NCBI GenBank assembly: GCA_964627045.1 | Contig: CAZVIK010000132.1 | Coordinates: 1-11,250 of the forward strand | Direction of reading: 5' to 3' | DNA length: 11,250 nt | Source of the DNA: CAZVIK01 sp964627045 | GTDB taxonomy: Bacteria > Acidobacteriota > Terriglobia > Bryobacterales > Bryobacteraceae | Shown: positions 1-6,855 of the stretch, piece by piece | Numbering within the stretch: position 1 is the stretch's first letter | How the letters are laid out: each line of letters starts with the position of its first letter | The notes under the pieces: model-generated | Seen by the model: the letters and a program-made list of their open reading frames with translations, nothing else | Databases searched by the model: none | What the model was told of the DNA's origin: nothing | Program-made: the position numbers and the translations under genes

Positions 1-2
1 TG

Positions 3-53
3 TATGAAGCTTCCCAAACCGGGTGCGAGAAGAAGATCAAGACGAGATTCTGA
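3..53 (+). other. Possible 3' tail of an upstream gene (weak)
   Basis: From position 3 the frame is open and reads YEASQTGCEKKIKTRF before a TGA at 51-53. The start of any such gene would lie left of the window. A second open frame, beginning at base 1, runs through the hairpin at 64-90 and ends at a TAG at 91-93 region, which makes it less plausible as coding. Sixteen residues are too few to recognise a family. If this frame is real, the hairpin would sit 10 bp after its stop, a natural place for an intergenic element. The only support is the open frame and the position. Confidence 0.2.
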
Positions 54-63
54 TGATTATGAA

Positions 64-90
64 GCCAGGGCGGGATTTACCCGCCCTGGC
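64..90 (+). promoter_or_regulatory. Perfect 11-bp stem-loop upstream of the GH32 ribosome binding site
   Basis: The arms GCCAGGGCGGG (64-74) and CCCGCCCTGGC (80-90) are perfectly complementary around the loop ATTTA. The stem is very GC-rich and ends 4 nt before the AGGAGG ribosome binding site (95-100) of the GH32 gene. There is no U-tract after it on either strand, so it is a poor intrinsic terminator. It may stabilise a processed 5' end, mark the end of an upstream transcript, or affect ribosome loading. The structure is seen directly; the role is inference. Confidence 0.6.
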
Positions 91-104
91 CCATAGGAGG
101 TATA

Positions 105-1472
105 ATGAAGCATAAGCCTGCCTACCATTTCCGCCCCGATAGCCATTGGATCAACGATCCCAACGGCCCCATATGGTTCGACGGCCAGTATCATTTATTT
201 TACCAATACAATCCGGAGGGCTGGGAATGGGGCAACCTGCACTGGGGCCATGCGGTAAGCGATGACCTGGTGCACTGGACGCACTTGCCGGCCGCGCTCG
301 CACCGCTGACAACGCGCGGCGAGAACTACTGCTTCTCCGGGTGTTCCTATGAGCGTAATGGAAAGCTGGAGCTGTTCTACACGAGCATCGGAAGCTATGG
401 CAGTGGACCGCGCGGCCACGTGGACGGCGCCGAACAGTGGATCGCGACCTCCGGCGACATGCGCACTTGGACGCAGATCGCCAATAACCCGGTGCTATCC
501 ACCGAGGGCGAGCGCGAACAGGGCCGGTTCCTCACCCACTGGCGCGACCCGTTCGTTTTTCGCTACCGCGGCGAGACGCTGATGGCCATCGCCGGCTGTG
601 TGGATGGCTGGAAGGCTTCAATCCTTTTATACCGGAGCATCGATATGCGCCGCTGGGAATACCTGAGCTGTTTTTTCAGCGAAGGAATTGCTACCGTCTA
701 CGAATGCCCCAACGTGGTGGTGTTCGGCGACAAGCTGGCGCTCATCTACACGCGCTTCCAGGAGTGCGTGGAGTATGCCGTAGGCACGATGAACCCTGAT
801 TACACTCTGAATGTGATCCGCTATGGCGAGGTACTTGATTCCAAATGCTACTGCGCGACCAATGTGTTCGAGGCGCCGGATGGGCGCAAGCTGATGTGGG
901 CGTGGCTCAGGGAAGATGACCGAGGGGGCATTATCACCGACGGCCCGTGGCAAGGGGCCATTGCGCTGCCGCGGGAACTCACGCTCACGGGGGATGATCG
1001 TTTGGTGCAGCGAGTCGCCGGAGAAGTTGATCTGCTGCACGGCGAATCGGAAACCGCGGAGTTTGAAGCGTTTCGTGGCCGCTACGTATTTCGCACCCGC
1101 GCCAGCGCGTTTGAGCTCAATGCCACGATTGACAGCGCCGCCGAGTTTTGTATAAGCGTACTGGGCGCAGACGACGGCACCGAAGTTACGCGCCTGCGTG
1201 TGCTGCCGGCCGCCAAGGCGATTCATATCGAGCGGGACCGCAGTTCTCACTTGAGCGCGGTCAACCGTTCGCGCGTGTCGGGTCGTTTCGGCCGGGCGGG
1301 GGACGCGCTCCAGCTCCGCGTGTTCGTAGACAATTCAATCGTAGAAGTATTCTTGAACGGACAGTGGGCGTATTCTGCCAGGGTATATCCCACAAACGAG
1401 GATGGTATCATCGCGCTGGAGGCGTTCGAGGGCTGTCTAAATGGATCGGTCAGCATATACAGATTGTCTTAA
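105..1472 (+). CDS. Glycoside hydrolase family 32 beta-fructosidase (sucrose/fructan hydrolase)
   Basis: This 455-residue enzyme should hydrolyse terminal beta-fructofuranosyl bonds in sucrose, sucrose-6-phosphate or fructo-oligosaccharides. All three GH32 active-site motifs are present: WINDPNG near residue 15 with the nucleophile Asp18, WRDPF with the transition-state-stabilising Asp148, and YECPN with the acid/base Glu200. FSGC (77-80) matches the family FSGS position. Residues 1 to about 300 form the five-bladed propeller, and the rest is the C-terminal beta-sandwich with FVDNSIVEVFLNG at 407-419. Length is normal for an intracellular bacterial GH32. There is no signal peptide, so a cytoplasmic role on imported sugar is expected. 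The ATG is fixed by an AGGAGG site with a 4-nt gap to the start codon. The C-terminus looks complete, so the adjacent prophage did not truncate it. Sucrose-6-phosphate hydrolase and fructan exo-hydrolase cannot be told apart here. Confidence 0.96.
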   Translation: MKHKPAYHFRPDSHWINDPNGPIWFDGQYHLFYQYNPEGWEWGNLHWGHAVSDDLVHWTHLPAALAPLTTRGENYCFSGCSYERNGKLELFYTSIGSYGSGPRGHVDGAEQWIATSGDMRTWTQIANNPVLSTEGEREQGRFLTHWRDPFVFRYRGETLMAIAGCVDGWKASILLYRSIDMRRWEYLSCFFSEGIATVYECPNVVVFGDKLALIYTRFQECVEYAVGTMNPDYTLNVIRYGEVLDSKCYCATNVFEAPDGRKLMWAWLREDDRGGIITDGPWQGAIALPRELTLTGDDRLVQRVAGEVDLLHGESETAEFEAFRGRYVFRTRASAFELNATIDSAAEFCISVLGADDGTEVTRLRVLPAAKAIHIERDRSSHLSAVNRSRVSGRFGRAGDALQLRVFVDNSIVEVFLNGQWAYSARVYPTNEDGIIALEAFEGCLNGSVSIYRLS

Positions 1473-1529
1473 GTCAATATCTTTTCATCAAAGCGAGCAG
1501 CCTTGCCATCCCGGCAAAGTTGTCCAACT
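1473..1529. other. Prophage/host boundary, candidate att region
   Basis: This 57-bp gap lies between two convergent genes, host GH32 and phage integrase. Because GH32 appears complete and the integrase is intact, the recombination core most likely lies here or in the last codons of either gene. The part next to GH32 (about 1473-1500) is AT-richer than its surroundings and the part next to the integrase carries two abutting dyads. No tRNA is present, so this is not a tRNA-targeted site. The core cannot be defined because the other att copy lies outside the window. Confidence 0.4.
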
Positions 1530-1531
1530 TT
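1503..1531. repeat. Two abutting inverted repeats at the integrase 3' end
   Basis: TTGCC/GGCAA (1503-1507 and 1513-1517) is followed directly by AAAGTTG-TC-CAACTTT (1516-1531), whose right arm overlaps the integrase stop codon (1530-1532). Neither is followed by a clear U-tract, so they are weak terminators at best. They could be convergent-transcription terminators or part of the recombination site, where tyrosine recombinases bind inverted core sites. Role unproven. Confidence 0.4.
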
Positions 1532-2684
1532 ATACCCCCACCGCCTGCCGGAGCGTGTCGTCAATCTCACCCTCAAAAAAGTGGATGTATCGGTTGTAGG
1601 TGATTTCAACGCTGGCGTGACCCAGTAGCTTTGAGATGATCTTGACCTCCACACCACGGGCGTATAGATTCGAAGCAAATGAGTGCCGCAGGGCGTGTAG
1701 GCCCCGATGCTCTACCCCTACCGCCTCGCAGGCCTTCTCCATCGTGGCTAGCAGGTTCCGATAGCTCAGGTGCTTACCGGCCTGGGTGGCGAACACATAG
1801 GGGCATCCCGACACCTGCTGGGCTTTGAGGTGGTGGATGGCTTCCAAGGCCCTGCTGTTGAGGGGAATCGTCCGTCGACCGGACTCCGTTTTCGTGGTGC
1901 GCTGGACAGTGTTCTTGCCATCCACCCGCACCAGATTCTTGTTGATTTTCAGCGTCCGCTTCTCCTCGTCGATGTCGCCCCACTCTAGCGCCAGCGCCTC
2001 GCCGGCGCGGAGGCCGGTCTCCAAAATCAAAACAGCTCCCCATCCGTAGCGGAAGCGGAGCTGTCCGTTCTTCTCTTCAGTGAAGGTGGCTACTAGTTTC
2101 TCCTGCTCATCCTTTTCGTAAGGGAACACCACCTTGGTGTTGTGCGTCATCGGCGGCATCTGTACGCCCTGCACGGGGTTGCGCTGAATCACCTCGGTCA
2201 GCATCGCGTGCTCCAGTACCTGGCTGAGCAGTAGTTTCTGCTTCTTGATGGTGGACGCGCTCATGGCTTCCAGACGGTTGACGTACTCCTGGATATCCTC
2301 CAGCCGGATCGCCCGGATGTCCATTTGGGCGAGCTCGTCCTTGCAGAGCAGCTGCAGGCAGAATTGATAGCGCTCGTAGGAGCTGGGCCGGATCTTGCCT
2401 TTCTTGAACTTCTCCAGCCAATTCAGCATGTAGTCGGCCAGGGGTATGTGATTGTCTGTAATAATGACCTGTGGGATTTTAACTGCGGATTTGCCCTCGT
2501 CACCGAGCTTCTTCCCAGGCTTGCTCTCTTGCGCCAGTTCGAGCGCTTGGAACCGTTCAAGCACTTCCTCCTCAGAGTTGCAGGTGATGAATTTCCGCTT
2601 CCCATCAACATCACGGTATCCTGCCTGGTATCGACCGTCAGACCGTTTGGTGATCTTGCCAAGTTTCAAGTGAACGATCGTCAC
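1530..2684 (-). CDS. int: Phage tyrosine recombinase (integrase)
   Basis: This 384-residue protein (from the chosen start) should catalyse site-specific integration and excision of the prophage. Order of parts: an N-terminal AP2-like arm-DNA-binding domain (about residues 8-50, with KRSDGRYQAGYRD), a SAM-like core-binding domain (about 80-180, with LADYMLNWLEKF), and the C-terminal catalytic domain. The full catalytic set is visible: Arg226 in TGLRAGEAL, Lys265 in TTKTESGRR, His330 and Arg333 in HALRH, His356 in LLGHAS and the nucleophile Tyr366 in NRYIH. An upstream in-frame GTG at 2750 would add 22 residues. I prefer GTG at 2684 because a GGGAGGG site lies 6 nt before it and a likely promoter overlaps the longer reading frame. 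A terminator separates it from the lysis genes, so it is transcribed apart from the late operon. It sits convergent to the host GH32 gene. Confidence 0.96.
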   Translation of the reverse strand: MTIVHLKLGKITKRSDGRYQAGYRDVDGKRKFITCNSEEEVLERFQALELAQESKPGKKLGDEGKSAVKIPQVIITDNHIPLADYMLNWLEKFKKGKIRPSSYERYQFCLQLLCKDELAQMDIRAIRLEDIQEYVNRLEAMSASTIKKQKLLLSQVLEHAMLTEVIQRNPVQGVQMPPMTHNTKVVFPYEKDEQEKLVATFTEEKNGQLRFRYGWGAVLILETGLRAGEALALEWGDIDEEKRTLKINKNLVRVDGKNTVQRTTKTESGRRTIPLNSRALEAIHHLKAQQVSGCPYVFATQAGKHLSYRNLLATMEKACEAVGVEHRGLHALRHSFASNLYARGVEVKIISKLLGHASVEITYNRYIHFFEGEIDDTLRQAVGV

Positions 2685-2690
2685 TGCTTT

Positions 2691-2697
2691 CCCTCCC
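2691..2697 (-). promoter_or_regulatory. Ribosome binding site that decides the integrase start
   Basis: On the minus strand GGGAGGG is followed after 6 nt by GTG (2682-2684). The alternative GTG at 2750 has no comparable site; its upstream purines (GGAAGTGAG) are further away and poorer. The domain start just after residue 1 of the shorter form also fits. Confidence 0.7.
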
Positions 2698-2729
2698 GCG
2701 TGTTTATTGCCATCCGGAGAACCAGTGAC

Positions 2730-2758
2730 ATGGTAAATCGTTCGTTCCACGGTATCAA
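2730..2758 (-). promoter_or_regulatory. Candidate sigma-70-type promoter for the integrase
   Basis: On the minus strand TTGATA (2758-2753, five of six matches to TTGACA) is separated by 17 bp from TACCAT (2735-2730, four of six matches to TATAAT). Transcription would begin near 2723, leaving a leader of roughly 39 nt before the GTG at 2684. This fits the shorter integrase and the presence of a terminator just upstream. It is a sequence match only. Confidence 0.42.
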
Positions 2759-2789
2759 CTCACTTCCAGATCATAATCAGCGTAGTTAC

Positions 2790-2837
2790 AGATAGAAGAA
2801 CCGCCGGGATTTGTCTTGGCTTGACAGACCCCGGCGG
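2790..2837 (-). terminator. Intrinsic terminator at the end of the lysis genes
   Basis: Read on the minus strand, 12 nt after the holin stop, CCGCCGGG (2837-2830) pairs with CCCGGCGG (2808-2801). The 21-nt loop contains a second short stem (TGTC/GACA). The stem is followed by the T-rich TTCTTCTATCT (2800-2790). It would end the late tail-lysis transcript before the separately promoted integrase gene. The T-tract is interrupted by C residues, so strength is uncertain. Confidence 0.65.
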
Positions 2838-2849
2838 AAGGGCAATGGA

Positions 2850-3272
2850 TTATTCTGCTTCCTTTCGGTCGTGTAGCTGCTCCACGACTGTCTTGAGCTT
2901 GTCCGGGATCGGCAGGCCCAGATGCCCGGCATTCTCCAAGATGGAGACTCCCTCATTGGACAAATAGAAGCAGATGACCGCTGTGCGGAGCGCGCTGCCG
3001 GTGCCGATCACCTGCGCGTCCACGATGTGCCCAATGCCGACCAGCGCGAAGATCAGGATCTTGCGGGAGATACCCCGAAAGCCGATCGCGCTGGACAGCG
3101 TCCTATCGGAGATGGCGCACATAACCCCGGTGATGTAATCGATGCAGGCAAACGCGATCAGCGTGATGAGCAGGCCATCGCTGCCGCCGAGGTACCAGCC
3201 CAGGAACCCGCCTAGCGCGGTGATGAAGATCTGGATCTTGTTCCAGACCAGGTCGATCGTAATGTCTCTCAT
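2850..3272 (-). CDS. Phage holin, Phage_holin_4 (TcdE-like) family
   Basis: This 140-residue membrane protein should form the inner-membrane lesion that lets the endolysin reach the wall. Hydrophobic segments lie at about residues 12-29, 33-53 and 70-87, with a possible fourth near 95-110. They are followed by a charged C-terminal tail ending KLKTVVEQLHDRKEAE. The FACIDYITGVMCA segment and the RGISRK loop fit the clostridial TcdE/Phage_holin_4 family in length and layout. An in-frame start at 3311 would add 13 residues; I choose ATG at 3272 because GGAGGG lies 9 nt before it and this removes overlap with the endolysin. The gap to the endolysin stop is 2 nt, so the pair is translationally close. 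Here the holin follows the endolysin, the reverse of the commoner holin-then-endolysin order. Confidence 0.92.
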   Translation of the reverse strand: MRDITIDLVWNKIQIFITALGGFLGWYLGGSDGLLITLIAFACIDYITGVMCAISDRTLSSAIGFRGISRKILIFALVGIGHIVDAQVIGTGSALRTAVICFYLSNEGVSILENAGHLGLPIPDKLKTVVEQLHDRKEAE

Positions 3273-3274
3273 GA

Positions 3275-4171
3275 TCAAATGCCCTCCGTATACTTTTCGC
3301 TGATCCAGCACACCTCGCCGCCTAACAGGATCGAGACCCAGCCGAGCGTGTTTGCCGGCGTCAGCAGCACGCCTTTATTGACCGCCTTAACAATCTCGAA
3401 ATTGGTGCCGGGGCCGGTCCGGATGTTGACCGAATCCCCGGTGACGCGAATGGCCTTGGTCGGTTTCGCGGTTTCTTCAGGCACCTCCGGCGCGTCCACA
3501 GGCGCTACAACAAGCCCCAGCGCGGCGAGCGTCGTAGCGTCACCTTTACCGGTAACGGGGAGCCCTTTTGCCTTCTGGAACGCCTTCAGTGCCGCCAGCG
3601 TCTTGGAGCCGAACTCCCCGTCGCCGTTCAGGTCGGCGCCATGCTTGTTCAATGCTTTTTGCATCGCAGCCGTCCGGTACCCTTTGTGCCCGTAGACCAG
3701 GTCGCAGGCGGGGTTGTACCGTACCAGCGCGCACACCTTCCCAGCATAGTGTGTCAGGCTGTCCATCCGGACACCATAGGCGGTGCCTCTGGCATGCACG
3801 ATCTTTGACGCCGACGCTACCATCGCAACGTGGGTGATCCTGTTGGCTCTTCCGGTGGACATCGTGTTCAGGAACTGCAGGTCGCCCGGCTGCCGGGCCT
3901 TGGCGATTACAGACGAGCCACCGAGCTTCTCCCCAATGACGGCATAGCTCTCCGGCCAGAGCAGCTCGAAGTCGTCGTCATACACTTCGTTACAAGATAT
4001 CGGAACCTTGCCGCCGTACTTCCACGCCTTGCCCTGGGCGCTGTAGGCGCGGGCGACAAGGGAAGAACAGTCGAAGATTCTCTCCTGGGTGCGTTTGGCC
4101 TGGCTGTACTTGCAGCCGATCTTGGAGACCGCCCAGTCCCGGGCGGCCTTTGCGGTTTCTGTGTAGTTCAT
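3275..4171 (-). CDS. Phage endolysin: NlpC/P60 peptidase, PG-binding domain and SH3b domain
   Basis: This 298-residue lysin should cleave peptide bonds in peptidoglycan at the end of infection. Residues 1 to about 150 are an NlpC/P60 cysteine peptidase with Cys35 in FDCSSLV, His114 in RITHVAMV and a likely third catalytic residue His126 in KIVHARG. Residues about 160-220 are a PG_binding_1 domain (AAMQKALNKHG, then EFGSKTLAALKAFQKAKGL) with an acidic DLNGDGEFG loop that resembles a calcium-binding loop. A Pro/Glu-rich linker (221-240) leads to a C-terminal bacterial SH3 domain (243-295, with VNIRTGPGTNFE). There is no signal peptide, as expected for a holin-dependent lysin. The frame is open to 4351, but ATG at 4171 is chosen because an AGGAAGG site lies 8 nt upstream and the domain starts there. 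Confidence 0.95.
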   Translation of the reverse strand: MNYTETAKAARDWAVSKIGCKYSQAKRTQERIFDCSSLVARAYSAQGKAWKYGGKVPISCNEVYDDDFELLWPESYAVIGEKLGGSSVIAKARQPGDLQFLNTMSTGRANRITHVAMVASASKIVHARGTAYGVRMDSLTHYAGKVCALVRYNPACDLVYGHKGYRTAAMQKALNKHGADLNGDGEFGSKTLAALKAFQKAKGLPVTGKGDATTLAALGLVVAPVDAPEVPEETAKPTKAIRVTGDSVNIRTGPGTNFEIVKAVNKGVLLTPANTLGWVSILLGGEVCWISEKYTEGI

Positions 4172-4201
4172 GTGTGCTGCCTTCCTGCCCTGATTGCGGG
4201 C

Positions 4202-4226
4202 ATAAATAATCCGCCAACCTGGGCGG
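4202..4226 (-). other. Small hairpin between the fibre and lysis genes
   Basis: Read on the minus strand, CCGCC (4226-4222) pairs with GGCGG (4215-4211) around a 6-nt loop, followed by ATTATTTAT. It lies in the 67-bp gap between the fibre gene stop and the endolysin start, the only sizeable gap in the late operon. It may be a weak partial terminator or a processing site that sets tail versus lysis expression. The stem is short and the T-tract poor. Confidence 0.3.
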
Positions 4227-4238
4227 CTGGGGATCACA

Positions 4239-6281
4239 TCATCCGATTTTCTGAATACTGGCCCATGTCTCGTCGGAGAGAAGTGTCTTGTTTGCGTCCA
4301 GCATACAAAGCCACGGCCAGATTTTGTCTCCAGCATTGGCCGGGAAGTCATAGGTCATGTTGCCGGACAGGTTCCCGGTAGAGGTTGTGAGGCGGCTGAC
4401 GTACTGCGACGTTCCTTCAATCTGTTGTCCGAGCATGGTGTCTCGCAGCATGTAGTTCGCAGACGGCGGTGTCCAGGTATTCGGGAGCCGCGCGATCCCG
4501 ATGTGCCCGTCCGATGTGTTGGTGGATGCCCTGAACGCCAGAATCACCCGGTAGATACCGTCCATCGGAATGACCCAGCCCATCTGTCGCGTTGCGCCTG
4601 ATCCGCCCATAAGAATCTCGTACAGGCCGTTGTCGCAGCGCGTAATGGTATTGAAATTCAACACCCACGCCCGGCGATTGTCCGCATTGTACGAGATGGT
4701 ATCCCCCGTAGGGTTCGACAGCCGGCAGTATGGGAACAGGTTCGCAATCGCGGCGGATGGGGCGGTGTACGTCGGCGCGCCATTGAATACAACGGAACCT
4801 CGGAATCTGGATGGCAAGTATACATCAAACACGCTAGGAACCGCAGCCTCGCCACCGATGGCCATGCCCTCGCCGGAGGCATGCAGGTCAAACCAGATCT
4901 TCGAGGATGCAAGATCCACCTCGACGGTCGTGGTGCTGTACTTGTCCGTCAGCGATGCCGACACGACATACCCGGCAGACGTGATTGCGCCGCCAATGAT
5001 CCCAGTCACGGTCGCGCTGTACGAGGGAATCGCGCTCATCCCAACCGAGGAACCATATGAGCCGCCGGACAGCTTGAATCTCAGTGTGCCGGCCCTGACG
5101 TTCAGATTGTTGATCGGCGCGAAGGATACGGTCAAGACGTACTTGATATAGGTCCCGGTATTGGAAACCACGCCGCCCGATGTGCATCGCATCACGGAAA
5201 ATGCCGTGATGATGGGCGCGAAGTACTGGTACACGGTCACGGCCGCGGCGCTTAAATACGTCGCCGTCTGCCCGCGCGAATCCACTACCGTCACCGTCCC
5301 CGAAAGAACGCCGTACTGTGCCAGCACGCCCGTCGTGATGACGTTCGTTGTGGATGAGTAGGTCACGCCTCCGATGGTGAGCCGGTACTCCACGATGGAC
5401 GCGCCATAGACGGACGAAGCCGTGATCGTGCATTTCGTCCAGCTTCTGTTTTGCACATACACGCCGATGGTATCGCCCACGGGATTCTGCAGTGCGAACG
5501 GAGCCGATGAGATGGTTGGCACGAAGGACGCCGGCACGTTCAGCGGGAACGTCAGCGTGCGGGATGACTGAAAGACGCCGCCTGAATAATTCTCCAGCGT
5601 GAACGTGATATCGCCCACCATGTCGTCTGTGATTTGGCCAGCGAGCGCAGCGTCGGGCATCCAATTGACAGCCGAGCCGGCCGTGATGAACCCGCCGCTG
5701 GCGAGGGTGCCGCTAGCCGTCCCGATGGCATACGACACCTTGTGCGTCAGGCCGCTGCCCACATTCCCAACTGTAATCGTCGACTGCACGCCAATGGTCA
5801 GTTGATCGCCCGGCACAGTGAGCGACGAGTCCTCGTACTCGATGACCAACCTTGGTGAACTGCTGCCTGTGCCGCCGTTGAACTCGCAGTAGCTGTTGGT
5901 CCCGCTGCCATGCTGGACATTCAGGTACCACGTCCCGGTGTACCCCTGCAGGATGTCCTTGTACGCCGTCAGGCTCCACGACTTCGTGCCTGTGCCGGAG
6001 GAGACTGAGAAGTCCGCCTTCCAGTCCTGTGTCCCCTTCGATCCCCAAGCGTTCGACGTGCTGCTGCCGAATTGCAGTACCTTCGTCGAGTAGCTGTCGG
6101 TCCGGTTCATCCTGAACGTGATCGACTTGATTGTCCAGGCCGGGTTCAGCGCAGGAAAGCCGACATAACCGTAATAGGTAGCGGTGCCGCTCTTGCCAAC
6201 TTTGAGTGAGGCGGTGGACGAGTTGAACGACGAATCACCCCACCGCGGCCCTGTGCTGGTGGGGATCGTAATGGATGGCAT
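4239..6281 (-). CDS. Large tail fibre / receptor-binding protein, DUF859-like
   Basis: This 680-residue protein is most likely the host-recognition fibre or a baseplate decoration. Residues 1-150 are a Ser/Thr/Gly-rich beta domain ending SSPRLVIEYED, reminiscent of DNRLRE-type stalk domains. Residues about 150-455 are repeated beta-sandwich segments of the DUF859 kind found in Gram-positive siphophages. Residues 460-500 hold the recurring LHASGEGMAIGGEAA motif that usually precedes a variable tip. Residues 515-680 form a separate tip whose GIYRVILAFRAST and ANAGDKIWPWL strands resemble C1q/TNF-like jelly rolls. No catalytic motif is seen. ATG at 6281 is chosen over an open frame to 6344 because an AGAAAGG site lies 9 nt upstream and this leaves a 4-nt gap to the preceding gene. 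Domain names beyond DUF859-like are tentative. Confidence 0.85.
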   Translation of the reverse strand: MPSITIPTSTGPRWGDSSFNSSTASLKVGKSGTATYYGYVGFPALNPAWTIKSITFRMNRTDSYSTKVLQFGSSTSNAWGSKGTQDWKADFSVSSGTGTKSWSLTAYKDILQGYTGTWYLNVQHGSGTNSYCEFNGGTGSSSPRLVIEYEDSSLTVPGDQLTIGVQSTITVGNVGSGLTHKVSYAIGTASGTLASGGFITAGSAVNWMPDAALAGQITDDMVGDITFTLENYSGGVFQSSRTLTFPLNVPASFVPTISSAPFALQNPVGDTIGVYVQNRSWTKCTITASSVYGASIVEYRLTIGGVTYSSTTNVITTGVLAQYGVLSGTVTVVDSRGQTATYLSAAAVTVYQYFAPIITAFSVMRCTSGGVVSNTGTYIKYVLTVSFAPINNLNVRAGTLRFKLSGGSYGSSVGMSAIPSYSATVTGIIGGAITSAGYVVSASLTDKYSTTTVEVDLASSKIWFDLHASGEGMAIGGEAAVPSVFDVYLPSRFRGSVVFNGAPTYTAPSAAIANLFPYCRLSNPTGDTISYNADNRRAWVLNFNTITRCDNGLYEILMGGSGATRQMGWVIPMDGIYRVILAFRASTNTSDGHIGIARLPNTWTPPSANYMLRDTMLGQQIEGTSQYVSRLTTSTGNLSGNMTYDFPANAGDKIWPWLCMLDANKTLLSDETWASIQKIG

Positions 6282-6285
6282 GAAA

Positions 6286-6855
6286 TCAGGCCTTTCTGCA
6301 GGTGATGTTCCCGGTCGCCGCCTGGTATTCCAGCATGCCCGCACCCAGCAGCAGCTTCGGCGATTGGGCAGAAGTCCCGATCTGCAGCGTCGGTGACGTG
6401 ATGGTCTTCAGCACACCAAAGACGGCCATCAAGACAGCCGCGGCGTCTTTGCCCTTCCAGAATTCAAGCTGCTCCAGCGCGAGGCGCGTCCAGAGATCGC
6501 CGCCCTTGTTGGAGATCGTCAAGCCTTCGCCTCCGAACGTCAGGGAGCTGGCGATGTTGTCCCAGGTGGCCTGTGAAGATGCCGAAGCGAAGTTGGTCAG
6601 CGCTCCGGCCGCATCCATCAGATCGTTAAAGGCGTCGTTATTGATCGTGCCGTTCTTTAGCGCCTCTATCAAGCCCTGAATCGCCAGATTGTCCGCCACA
6701 ACCTCCCAGCCTGGAAGGGAAGCGCGGTAGACCTTCAAAGCATTGGTGGTGGTGTTTCGCCAGAGCATCCCATCGACCGGGTTCGCAGGTTCGGTCGCCT
6801 GCGCGATGATGTCGGTCAGATCTGAAATCGTAAGTTGAGCGCTCGCAATCGCCAT
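6286..6855 (-). CDS. Small tail/baseplate accessory protein
   Basis: This 189-residue protein sits between two tail-structure genes and starts directly at the end of the preceding gene (no gap), with GAGGTG 6 nt before the ATG. Residues 20-55 carry a recurrent phage-structural module (P-A-N-P-V-D-G-M-L-W, then LKVY and GWEVVAD), also present in the upstream protein. Residues 60-125 look helical and Ala/Asn/Asp-rich. The C-terminal part (about 150-189, PTLQIGTSAQSPKLLLGAG then LEYQAATGNITCRK) has the short beta-strand pattern of phage fibre shafts. No enzymatic motif is visible. A role as a connector or short fibre at the baseplate is inferred from context; the family is not firmly recognised. 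Confidence 0.75.
   Translation of the reverse strand: MAIASAQLTISDLTDIIAQATEPANPVDGMLWRNTTTNALKVYRASLPGWEVVADNLAIQGLIEALKNGTINNDAFNDLMDAAGALTNFASASSQATWDNIASSLTFGGEGLTISNKGGDLWTRLALEQLEFWKGKDAAAVLMAVFGVLKTITSPTLQIGTSAQSPKLLLGAGMLEYQAATGNITCRKA

Noticed and set aside
101..106. TATAAT as a -10 box
   Set aside because: It overlaps the GH32 start codon and follows the ribosome binding site; no -35 element lies at the right distance and a start here would give a leaderless transcript that ignores the AGGAGG.
2821..2849. Perfect TTGACA on the plus strand with a TATTCT further on, as a promoter
   Set aside because: TTGACA is part of the terminator loop, the spacing to TATTCT is too long (about 23 bp), and there is no plus-strand gene downstream.
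4888..5664. 258-codon alternative minus-strand frame inside the large fibre gene
   Set aside because: Arg/His-rich composition typical of a frame shadow, with no ribosome binding site or domain; the fibre frame is continuous across it.
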